Part shown: positions 22,179 through 33,500 of the stretch, in pieces
Position numbering within the stretch: position 1 is the stretch's first letter
How the letters are laid out: every line of letters starts with the position of its first letter
Source of the DNA: Dendrocalamus latiflorus
Lineage: Eukaryota; Streptophyta; Magnoliopsida; Poales; Poaceae
Direction: 5' to 3'
Assembly: GCA_017311315.1 (NCBI GenBank)
Contig: CM029640.1
Coordinates: 17,419,512 to 17,483,511, forward strand
DNA length: 64,000 bases
The notes under the pieces: model-generated
Database searches by the model: none
The model's input: the letters and a program-made list of their open reading frames with translations, nothing else
Told to the model about the DNA's origin: nothing
Program-made: the position numbers and the translations under genes

Positions 22179-24304
22179 CGTGCTGGCAGACAGACGAGAG
22201 TCATGGACGATGGGGGAGAGCGAGCTAGCTACCTAGCTATCTAGCCACAGACAGAATTGAACGAGACAAAGATGCGACTCTAGTACACAGAGAAAGAAGG
22301 AAGGGATGAGGGTTGTATGTCAGCTAGCTAGCTGGGAAAGAAAATCTGGGAGATTGGTTACGGGGAAGGTAAGAGACGGATGGGACAGGAGGTGGTGTTG
22401 CGTTGAAAAATGTATGGGTGTTGGCGTTAAGAAGGCGGAGTTGCTTCCATGGGACTCCTATTGCTGGGCTCGATCCATCGCCCGATCGATTTGATGCCGC
22501 TTGCGTAAACCAACACTCGCCGAGGCTTTCCCGGACACGGAGGAAGGAGGGGGTAAATGGGCCAGTGGTGTTGCGTCCCAGGAAGATAGCATGGGATGAT
22601 TTTTTTTAGTTACTAGCTACCTACAGGACTACTAGCTTAGAAGCCGGGCAAACCGGCTTGCTGGTCTTTACATGGCTGATGATATGATTAACAAATAGCA
22701 TACGTGCATTATTATTCCTTTGTTTCTCTTTGGAAACTTGGGACTAGTCGATTTTGGTATGGATGGATGAACGGATGCAAGTTGTTCGAGGGTACCTTTT
22801 GGGGTTGGGTCAATTGACGGTACGAGACGCGCTAACAAAATTGAAGGTACAAGGTGAGAAATATATATATTATTTTTTTCCTTTCCATTTTGTTTCCCAC
22901 TCTTGAAGGAACTGTTGGCTTCACCCAACGTCTGGTTTTGACTTTGGTGGGAGCAAGCGAGAAAGCGCGAGAAGTGGCGAACATGGCCACGAAGCTAGCT
23001 GCGAGTAAGGAGCACTGCGACAGACGAAGGATAAGAGCTGAGGTTGGTTTGTGAGCTGAGCTCCACAAAGTGAACAAAGTGAGGTGCCATGATCAAGTCA
23101 TAGGCGCCATCACGAGTGTCAAGGCATTCACATTGATTCACACACACGACATACCAATTCACTTTGTAAATTGCGGTTTTTGAGTCATTGAAACGGTCAG
23201 AGGATTGTTAATTTCAAACGGGCGTCACAACTACTCCGTAGAACACACTGCGGTTGTGATTGTTGATGTGTGTTTTTAGGGATTTGATTAATGCAAGTCA
23301 AAAATGTTAGGCTGGCATGGCAACCTGTAGTACATACGTTGCGCCACCGAAGGTCTTCGAGTGATGCACAAGGAAGACTTGGGACAGCGGATGCACAGCT
23401 CACCGTTGACAGCAAGCACATACAGATACAGGGTATCGGCTACAACCGGATCGCAGTGCCAAGCCAGTGCCGTCTCCATCGGTTGCAGTTGTTGGAGGCT
23501 TGTCATGTTTTGATTGCTCCCAAACTGATTGCTGCCGATTTAGCTAGGACCGGTACACAGGCCCTTAGTAATAGCTTTTGATTTTATCTGATAAATAGTA
23601 GTACAGGAGAGAAACAGCTTATCGAAACTGAGACGATTATATTGGCTTATAGCTTTTTGCTAAGTACATTATGTAAGAAAGAGAACAAACAATGGTACAA
23701 CAAAATGCACTGCCACATTTAGATTACCATGCAACTTACAAAATTGTGACATAATAAAATACAAATACAAAATATGTTATAACATGTAAAAACGTAAAGT
23801 AATAGATGATGAATAATAGTAGCCAATAGAAACAGTTTATATAGAAGCTGGAACGTATATATTAGCTTTGACTTCTCTAAACAGAAGTCAGCCCAAGCTA
23901 ATAAGAAAGACGCTTAAACAGGGCCAGTGCCAATCCAAGTACGTAGACGATTAGTAGGGGAGTTCAGAATCTGTTCAGCATCAATTGGCATAAAGCAATT
24001 CAGTTTTTCATCTTGTAATCTAAGAGGCACATTGCTGTCTGCAATCATTACAACGCGACCATCATCATATGTACAGAACAAAACTATTTCTTTTTTCGTT
24101 TTTTGCACATAATGTCACGACCCCGCACACACACCAGCAGGAAATCAGAGTGCATTGAGCCAAAATCACGCCGAAGTTACATTACACACGTTCATATAGA
24201 GCAACGAAACTATCACGACGAATGGGTTTTACAGGGTAGCAAATCAGATAAGCTTTTAATTGCACATGCACAACTTTCTTTCGACGCGTTCTTCTTTGGG
24301 GTGG
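22179..24304. other. Intergenic between the CLE and CCDC130-type genes
   Basis: 5' flank of the CLE gene (22179 onward) and 3' flank of the CCDC130-type gene. Several domain-free short frames. 23540-23930 is AT-rich and ends CAGGGCC, faintly resembling a MITE, but no target duplication was found. Confidence 0.35.
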
Positions 24305-27300
24305 CTACTTGCGTGTTGCCACAATCGGCAACTGAGTCCTTGAGTTTCCAGAACCGACGCTCTGCCATGAGGACGCCTTCACCTTGCCTGCCATCAGCGC
24401 AGAGGCTGCCCCGGCTTTTATACATTGCCTCTTCAGTGCAAGGTCTAGTTTTTTCTTTGAAGCTGAGCTTGATGACTCTGGGAAGATGGAGGCGGCCTTG
24501 ATGGCTGCTCTTTTGTCCTTTCTGCTCTTCTCAAATTTTGATGCAAACTTCACAGAAGCTGCTGTAGCGGCATCTTCTGCAGAGGGTGGTAAAAGCCGTA
24601 CTCCAAGTCCCATCTTTCTCGCTGATTTTTTCTCTTCAGCAACTCTCTTCTTTTGGCTCTACATAAATAGGACAAGTGGATAAGAATCTTGACGATTTAA
24701 CGAGTGACTGTGGAGGAATTATTAAAATAGGAATTCATTGGATGACCCTAAGACGATCACGGAGGGCTCTGTTCAGAGCATAATCATCAGAATGCCGGCT
24801 ATCAGAAAGTCGCTGAAGGCGAACTAAAACAGGCTCAGCTTCTTTCTTCTTGCGTATATCCTCTTCCTGGTGTTCAAGCCGATACATAGGATCTGCAAGC
24901 TTGTCTCTTTCTGAAGAAAGATTCACAATATAACATTAAGCATTTGAAAACAAGGAATTAATGAATAGAAAATAAAAAAAAGCATACAGGTGTTAGAACC
25001 TTCATCTGCAGGAAGCAGCAGCGTCTCTGCATCTTCAACATCAAAATCTTCGGTCTTCTGCTGAGCACCATTGATTATAACATATTTAGTATTCTTTGGG
25101 TCTGTCTGTATAACTATTTCATGCTTGCAACAAGGCGACTTCATAGTGAAGCTCCATATCTGACACAAGAAACATATGTCAGAACAACATAATGTTATAT
25201 GATTCAAACAAAATGTATCAGAATGATGCAATAGGAAAAACTCTAGTTTCCCTAGAAAGGAGACGTCAAAATATTGAGTGCTCTAGCCTAGACCGTTAAG
25301 TACTTCGGAGATTTTTATGAACACAGTAAAGAGTTAGTGCACACGAGTCGCATGCAGTTCTCTTCCAGTAATATGGCTGAGGCAGCAACATACAACGACA
25401 CAATGTATGTAATGCATCCAAGGAATTTGAAAACTGTTAAGATAACAGAAGCATTTTCTACTTTTCTCTCTCCTTCTCAACACACATTTCTAATATTGAA
25501 ATAGGCATTGCTAAGGCCACTTAGACAATCTTTATCATGTAATGTAATATCTCCCTACAAACCAATATGAACCTATAACCAACTCAAATTTTGCTTACAC
25601 AATTTATGTTCTACAGTAAATGCAACAGGAATAATAAGTTGCTATCACTTGTGCCCAACAGGACAACAGAAAGTTCCTTAGTTTTCAAGATCAAAATGGC
25701 AAGTTGGCAACAGAACTACAGAAGGTACTTTTTTCTCACTGTAACAACACTCCCTGATTACTAGAAAATCATCTTAAAAGAAATATAGAGCAAGAACCTA
25801 AAAGAAAGAAGCATGTTATTGGATACACAATCTGAACTGACAATACATAGCAAACATCCATGAACAAAGTAGGTTGAGAACATAAACTAAAAACAAGGTT
25901 GCACATTGCACAAGGCTCATGATCTACACTACCTAGAGTAATATGTCTGTGTTGGTAGTATTACTGATGTAACCTTAGCCAATTAACAACAGAACTAAAA
26001 TGTTACATTATGAAGGGTTTTGAAGTTGTCTAAAGCACCCATGTGTGTCAAGAATTATTTTTCGATTAATTGCACCTCTGATGTTTTTCAAATTGATACT
26101 AACCATAATAAAATCCTGGGCTAACATCACAATTTCTCTAGAGATAGAGCTGAGCAGTGGCTCAACTCCGCACAGTTGAAGCTACTTAGGAATATATGGT
26201 CTGCTGTCCATTACTAAACACAGTTCTCCCATGCAACCATGGACTACAAAGGGCCGGTTCTAAACTTTTCCTGGCCGAGCGACAATTTGCTCCCCTTCTT
26301 TTCAAAAGAACAAATGAACTCTTGAATGAATCAAAGTTATAGTTATCCCTTTGGTTAGTTTCTTCAGGTGGAAAACTGTCCTGTACAACTCATGGCATTC
26401 AATTTGGATTAGGTAGCACTGACTAAGAAAGAGTGGAATACTGTTACTTGAGTTTTCCATCCAAAACTAATAGTTAACCTAAGTACTCCCTCTATTCAAG
26501 AATGTATGACATTTTGGACATCGACACAGTCTCCATTCTCCAACATACAACTTTGACCACTACTTTTTATATGAATATGTTCATTAAGAAAAATAAAATT
26601 ATTATATTATGGAAATATTTTTTTATAACTAATCTGTTGATACCATTTTCATTTGACCAATCTAAATAGTTTTTTTTATATATAAGTAGTAAGTTAGAAA
26701 AGTTTGACCACATGCTTTCTAAAACATCAAACATTTATGGACCGAGGGAGTAATACTCAGGAGTGAGGCCCAACGTTCATGGGCTAATTTGTAACTTTGA
26801 AGAGATGAACTGCTATGTTCAAATTGACCAAAAGTTCAAGGACTGATTTGATAGTATCAAAATATCAAATATGATTATCAACCAACCATTGATGCTAACG
26901 TGTGTGACAAAAGAACATTTAACTCCGATTATAAGGCAATGCCATCAGTAACCCTGTGTTGATTGAAAAATTAAACATATGATATTGACCCATTCTAAAC
27001 CATTACTCCATTAGTCAATGGATAACTTGGTGAACCATAAGTGCAGAGAATAAGCAGCCATTATTAGAGATAAAATCATATTTTCTTTGGTTTCGGATTT
27101 ATTAAATGCTGCTTTATCATAGTATAGGTACAATATGATAAGCACGATGCCCCTGTTTTTCTTTACGTATCCGATTTTGCTTCACAAGACAATTTCATTC
27201 ATGCTTTTTCAGTTAAAAATAGTCACATAAAATACATCATCAGGCAACCTCAAGCTACAAAACATGTAAACTTAGGCAACCTCAACTCTATGGATGCATA

Positions 27301-29995
27301 TCTAAAACTGCCTCAGTTTTGCCCCAAGTTTGAGGCCACCTCCGTTTGATGAAATTCTGCCAATTCTCCAAAAATTGTTAAACCACCTTTTTACAATTTT
27401 CTTTAATTAATCTTTTCCTAGGGCAAGGCTCGGAATTTTTCTTTACACCTAGCATTGAGGCATGTTTTGACTGACCTAAATCTTGAGTCATGCTAAAATT
27501 TGAGACCAATATTTCAAGTTTGGGAGAACAGTTGAGGCTAAGCCAACTTTCTGGGTCAGCAACCAAATACTTCAGCTTCATGACCTATAATGCACTAGGG
27601 AAATTAGCAGATTAGAAAAAAAAAAGTTAAAATTAATTATTTCCCAATTAAATGGAGTCACTGTAATACAATAGGGATTTATGACAGGGATATATATTAC
27701 GCTAGTTTATGCACCTACAGCTGCTTCTGCTATGCAGGAGGGGAAAAAGAGTAAAGTAAAGGTAATAGCTACAATACAATGTACCAAAAACAACAACAAT
27801 ATGATGCAATTTAAGTGAAATTTGTATCACAATGTGGTACAAACCTTGGTCGAATAATAATTCCCAACTTGTTTCTTCTCAGCATTAAACCTTACTCCCT
27901 TGGCTATCATGGAGTTGCATCCTCCACACCAAATATTGAATGGCATCTCGAATCTGCAGATGTAACATAAAAATAACATATGGTATCAAAGCTACACATA
28001 CACTTTGCAAAACAAGTTACTAGTTTTATATAAATAAGCATTAAGGTAGCAATAACATGCATATGGTTCTTTTGTGTGCCTGTCAGCCTGCATCCGCCAA
28101 ACTTCACAGAAAGTTCTGTGTTCATACATGATCTTGCATCAAATCAGGTCATACAAGAAAGGTCATGCCCATCAATTTGTAAGACAAGTAGTGAGGGCCA
28201 TCAGGAAAACCATCAGCTGAACTATATTCAGATAGTACTTTGCCAATTGCCTATCCTGAACATTAACTGGCTGGCTAATCAGTTCAATCATTATGAAACT
28301 TAATTAATTATAACTGCAGCGCAAAACAGTGGTATCTGGAGTTGTAGCTATCTTCTGGGTTGGTGATATAATGGAGTTACCACCAGTACTGGATAGCTGT
28401 AGCAGCCATCAAACCAACAAGTGTAATAGTATGGAAGCTGAATTAATCATGTTCAGTTGCATAGGGTTTTCTATATCAATGGTTCCAAGACACCAAGTGA
28501 ATATCTTTTTTTTCTGAACCAACACACAACTTTAATCAATTTGAGCAAATAAAATTAAGATAAATACTTAGCATATTTGGGACTTGGCGCTTAATTAAGA
28601 AAACTGACAAGTTAGCAGCATTTTCCAGTAATCAATTATAATATTGCTTGATAAGTATTTATTAATAATTATGACTATCTGTACATATACTAATGATAAA
28701 ATTTTGTTCTAATTAATTTGTCAAATACGATCAATCTTTTAGTAGTACCCTGCCTTTCAGTCAGGCAATTTTTTTTTTACAAAAAACTGGATTGCATGGA
28801 AGGAACAGGACAAAGCAACAGGATCAATATATTGTTGAAGAATGTGCGATACCAACCTATGTAGAGATCAGTTAACTATTTTCCTTGCCAAATAACATAC
28901 AGTTAATTTTGCATTTGCAACTACTAAAACAATTGTAGCTTCAGTGCTCCAGGAAAAGGCAATCAACAAATTAGTTAATCACAAGGATTAGTGAGGCTAA
29001 AACATCCTATGACCTATTTGTCACTGGTGAACTGTAAATAGGGATGGAAAAAAGCTCGTTAGTGGGGCTCGTTGGCTCAATTCAAAATTGCTTCAATTAT
29101 ACTCGTTAATTGGTTAAACATTGAATGAGTCGATTTCGGAAGAAATTAAAATTTGCTTTGGCTCGGCTTGTTAGCTCGATTCTAAAAATACTTCCAAACT
29201 ATCAATAAAATGATATTAAATCAAATTGTGTCAATTTCAGAAAAAGCTCGATAAGGCGAGGATCTAGCTCGATATCCACCTGTAAACCATAAACCATTCT
29301 AGGTCTCCACAATCTCAAACCTAGTAACCCCCCAATTCCTTCCTAGTGTCCCCATTATGACAATGCCCAACATCTTCCCAACTTTCAATTCCATTCTACT
29401 GCATCCCTCTACCCCGAAAACCCCTAACCATCTGCTTGATAAGCTGCGATATGCAAGAGTTAAGCTTAGCATATGAATTTCTATCTCGCTGGCCTTTGCC
29501 GTGTTCGTGTATGATCGATATGAAAGTAGGGTATTTTCCACAAGAACCAAACCTTATAATCAGGATGCCCTGGTCCAGCTTCCTCGCCCGCTCCCTGAGC
29601 GCATGTTGGCCATGGAACTTGTTCAGCCCACCCTAATTGATCAAAGTAAGAACAAAAATACACACGCATCGGCATCAGCAACCACAACACATCAAACCAA
29701 ATGAAAGCGCTACACGATTCACCAACGGAGAGTCCCGTACCTTCTTTGCGCTCCATTCTGGCGGGTAGTAGAAGTTATCCGCCCTCGCCGCTGCAAGCGA
29801 CGACTGCACAAAGAAACATAAAAAAACCGTCAAATAGTAGAATCGACGGCGAGCAAATAAAGGATGATGCCCACGCCCAAAGGCCCAGATTTGAGAGGCG
29901 CGAGAGCAAACCGAAGAGGCGAGAACGAAAGATTTGGGGATGGGGGAGAGGTCAAATCAAGAGCAGCGAGTAGGGTTAGATCTCCCACGTACCAT
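24305..29995 (-). CDS. CCDC130-like: CWC16-family protein, CCDC130/YJU2B type (7 coding exons)
   Basis: Coding exons: 29993-29995, 29741-29803, 29553-29632, 27845-27953, 25000-25159, 24747-24910 and 24305-24658 (minus strand). All have GT-AG introns and consistent phases, giving 310 residues. The first coding exon holds only the ATG. The N-terminus SSLAAARADNFYYPPEW and the following GGLNKFHGQHALRERARK are hallmarks of the family. Residues C58, C61, C95 and C96 (WCGGC and SPCCKH) are the expected metal-binding cysteines. Then follow DVEDAETLLLPADEE and DKLADPMYRLEHQ, and a Lys-rich tail. CWC16 proteins associate with the spliceosome (yeast Yju2/Cwc16 acts around the first catalytic step), so a nuclear splicing role is inferred. 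Introns 3 and 4 carry MITEs. Exon 5 must end at 25000, because the next possible donor would create a stop. Confidence 0.93.
26486..26750. mobile_element. Stowaway-like MITE in intron 4 of the CCDC130-type gene
   Basis: 265 bp between TA dinucleotides, with ends CTCCCTCTATTC and GGACCGAGGGAG. This fits Stowaway (Tc1/mariner-type) terminal repeats. It lies between coding exons 4 and 5. Confidence 0.85.
29040..29279. mobile_element. Small hAT-like MITE in intron 3 of the CCDC130-type gene
   Basis: 240 bp, starting AGGGATGGAAAAAAGCTCG and ending TAGCTCGATATCCAC. It is flanked by CTGTAAAT and CTGTAAAC (8 bp, one mismatch). The inverted ends match only partly. The 8-bp duplication points to hAT. 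Confidence 0.5.
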
Positions 29996-30119
29996 GTTTC
30001 CTCCTGGGGGGAGGTGGCGGGGGAAGAAAAGGAGATCGGCGAAGGAGTCGACCGGCTGGTGGCGGCGGCGATGGCGAGGCTTCGGGCGCGCGGCGGAGGC
30101 GGTGGCGTTGGCGGGGACG

Positions 30120-30260
30120 GCGGCGAGAGAAACGGGGATGTTAGTTCAGGACGTTTCTTGTGATGTTTGTGTACGTCACCTGAACCGACTCGGTCGCTTG
30201 GTCGGGCCGGTCCGGTGGCTGACTTTTCTTGAGCTCCTAATGGGCCGAGGTGACACTAGG
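30120..30260 (-). promoter_or_regulatory. Promoter region of the CCDC130-type gene
   Basis: GC-rich 5' region. A TGGGCC word at 30241-30246 matches site II/TCP-type elements common in plant housekeeping promoters. No clear TATA box, which suits such a gene. The transcription start is not visible. Confidence 0.3.
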
Positions 30261-30392
30261 CTCAACACGGCTAGCAAAACCACTCCAATTATGCTGTAAT
30301 TGAAAAAAGTTGCACTTCCTTTCAAAAAGAGGGAGAAAGTGCACTCCTCTAAAAAAAAGAGAAAGTTACATTTCCTATAAAAAGAGGAAAGT

Positions 30393-30669
30393 TGTTGTCG
30401 GTCTATTTCCAAGGTCAGATTATGTTGTCAGATTACTAGTCCACAAAGCTTATTAGCATAGTTTAGTACATATTGCTTATTCATGGGTGAAGGGGGACCT
30501 TCTCCGCCTATATAAGGGGTAGGGGCTTTTATTGTACATACATCATCTATGGCAAAAGATCAATAAAGAGAGAAGGTTGGGCCTACATTTTGTGTTCTTG
30601 TCTACTTTTAATTCTTGTTTATGAGTTGAGAGCTTTGTTCATCAGCAATGCGATCATGATTATACAACA
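30393..30669 (+). repeat. Copia-type LTR (truncated element)
   Basis: 277 bp from TGTTGTCGG to CAACA, with a TATA box (CTATATAAGG, about 30508-30517). It is followed by CGTTATCAACA, the same primer-site-like sequence as in the copia element at 14.4 kb. About 110 bp of leader follow before the gypsy LTR begins near 30787, so the gypsy element probably inserted into this copia element or replaced its body. Confidence 0.5.
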
Positions 30670-30786
30670 CGTTATCAACATAATAACACTCTAAGCTAAG
30701 GCTTCGAATTAAGTTGCTTTGATCTAAGTTTTCAATTCTAGGGTAATGTTTCTATTTAGTATATTAGTTTTATTTCTATTGCTCAT

Positions 30787-31937
30787 TGCCGCCGATCCAT
30801 CATAAAAGCTTCATCTACATCATCAACATCTTCATCATTAGACTCACGCAACAATAATAAGACTAGTGTTGGTCCTACAGTTGAAGCTTTGCAAGAATTG
30901 TACAAGGGACTAACCACTCGAGCTAGAGCAAGAGAACTCACTGAATAGGTGAAGCTGATTCTAAGTTTCTTTGATTTCACTTTTCAGGACAGTTTGCTAC
31001 CTAATGCTTCCACTTTGTGTATTCTTATGTTATTTGGTTTGCAAGAACTTGGTGTTACCAAGTGCAAGGAGAGGGAGGCTAGTGCACCAAGAGAAGGCCC
31101 AAAAGGAGGAGATGATGACATTTCACTTATATTAGTAGGAGAAGCCATCAACTTGTTGGAATCAAGTTTTCAAGTTTCGGATTGAAGATTGGAGAAGACT
31201 ACGCTTCGGAAGCTCGATTGTGTCTAGTTTTCAATTATGAGTTTGTTTGAGTTTTTAGCCAAGTTTCATGTGTCATGGCCTGGTTTATAGCTATATTAAG
31301 ACATATTACATGTGTGTTGGGTTTAGTATTCGTTTTGGTTCAACTTTGAGGTGATAGCGATGCTAAAGCTTCAAACGGGCTGAAAATAGATACTTGGGCC
31401 ATAAGGAAAGTTAGGTTGTTGCCAAGGGAGGTGTTCATCACTCCCATTGGCCAGCAACCATGTGGGGGCCACCCTCATGGGCGCACATACCAAGGCAACA
31501 GCTAGCCACTTCTGATTGTTTTTGGTTTAAGAGAGTTTAAGTTAGGCAAAAGTTATCTAAGATTTGAGTTGTTTTCATTTTGTGTGGCCGGCTAGGTTAG
31601 TACGGATGGCTGTAAAGCCTTGGTTGCTGCTCCCTATAACAAGTGAACGTTAATTCTTAGTATAAGGTATAAGCAATTTCTTGCTCTTTGTTTTATGCTA
31701 TGTGCTACCTTGAGATCTGGTTACCAGTGTTCTTATTGTTTGTCATGGATTAGCAAATTCATATTCTTGGTGTGGTGAGAAGACAGAGATCCAAAGTGTA
31801 TTGCTAGTTGAACTTTGGTACATAGGAGTCTACAGTCGAGATAGGCAATCGTGTGCTTCCATTCATTAGAATTCATGGGATTTTAGGTTAGCCACATATT
31901 CCTAGCCCTACGTCATGAAGATGAGGCAACCCCCACA
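30787..31937 (+). repeat. 5' LTR of the Ty3/gypsy element
   Basis: About 1.15 kb that recurs at 38347-42750 once a nested insertion is removed. Over the first 165 bp the two copies differ at roughly one base in ten, so the insertion is old. It ends about 7 bp before a primer binding site. The left end (TGCCGCC) is approximate, and I found no matching 5-bp target duplication. Confidence 0.75.
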
Positions 31938-31943
31938 TCGTCT

Positions 31944-31955
31944 TGGTATCAGAGC
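31944..31955 (+). other. Primer binding site of the gypsy element
   Basis: TGGTATCAGAGC, complementary to the 3' end of initiator Met-tRNA as in many plant retrotransposons, just after the 5' LTR. Confidence 0.8.
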
Positions 31956-33500
31956 GCCGGGTTGACATGGTAGGATCAATCTTTTACCCTAGTTTAGTTT
32001 TTATTTTCTGTCCTATATACAAATCTGAAAAATTCCTAGCCCTAATTTTCAATTCATTTACATCTTGTGAGTTTTGTTAGTTTTCAATCTGTTAGTTTCA
32101 ATTGCATAGTTGCTATCCATTGCATCTCGTATTTCCGTCGTGTTGCTTGAACGTTCTTTTAGTGTTCTTAGTTTTTGTATCTACAACAGAAAATTCGTGT
32201 GTTAGAACTCCTCTAATCCGCACCACAAAAAAATCATAATCTGAAATTGTGGTTTAGACTCCCTAAATCACAACCAAAAACATCCTCTTACCTTGTTTGA
32301 ATTGTTGGGTATCCTAAATCCAAATCCGGTATGGTTGTTCTTCCAACTTTACATCTACGGCTTGTCTCAGTACTGTCTATGCGTTGTGCCATGTTCTGGG
32401 CTATGACTTGCATTTTAGAAGTGTCCAAGACATGTACAACACTTTTACAGAGCCAAGTTTGCTTTGAAAGCCATCAAAGAAACCATGTAGAACTTCAAAA
32501 AAAAAGTGTCCACCTTCCCAAAAATACGCCAAATCTAGTGAAAATTGGTTCAGTCCTACATGTAGCCACAATGTCCATAAATAAATTCAGCAAGTTTGGC
32601 TCACGGGATTGAAATATATAGCAGTTTCAAGTTGAACCCGAGACGAATTCGAGTCCGAGTAGGATTCCGTTGCCGAGACACCTTCAGTAAAACAAGCATA
32701 ACTTTTGTATACGGTGTTCGTTTTTAACGTTCTTGTACTCGTTGGAGAGCTAACGACGAGTCAAATCCAAAAAATGACAGACATGCCCTTGTCACACTAT
32801 GGGTGCCCCAAAATCAGCCATCTTCTGCCCCAAATTTGTGTCACAAGTTTTTGGTTGCTGTTTTTTCCTTTTGTTTTGATCTTCCCTTTTGAATTTAAGG
32901 TTCACCTCAACTTTAAAGTTGTAGATCTTATCAAACCTTTCTATTGAGTATATATAAGCCATATAAAATTTTTCTATTTCATCTTTTGAGATTAGCTATT
33001 GTTTACTACTTAAACTAAAGGGTTGTTTACATTACACCGTTACATTATCTTTGTGCTCTACATCATGTAAACAATATTGTAACCCTAGATAGAAATTTGA
33101 GTAGCTGGATAGTGTTTCTTCTAGCACTTGGTGTGAGAACTTCCTTTGCTTACATCAAGTCGCATTAATCGGTTGTGTGTGTGTGCATCACTTATATCTT
33201 AGATATTGCAACTAGGTTTTTGTTAGCTATGTGGATTGTTTACTAACTTTACAACATCTTGTGCATCTAAGTTGTGGTAGGATTATACACTAGCCCTATC
33301 CCAGCTCCACATAAACTTGGTGACTGCAGCTCCTGTGTTTGGTATTCAGCTTGTGACACCTCTGGCTTGTTTTCTCGCCGCCCAGGTATGTGATATTGAT
33401 ATTCATACGAATTGACAAGATACTTGGCCAGTGGTTGTATCAGATGTTCCTTTGTATAGTATACATCATTTATATTGTTTTCTTGTTGTGCTAACAATGT
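31956..33500 (+). other. Leader of the gypsy element
   Basis: About 1.5 kb between the primer site and gag. No domain found. A frame on the minus strand (33267-33530) has no recognisable content. Confidence 0.5.

Noticed and set aside
23540..23933. Possible hAT MITE (GGCCCTTAGT ... ACAGGGCC)
   Set aside because: Inverted ends match for only about 7 bases and no target duplication was found.
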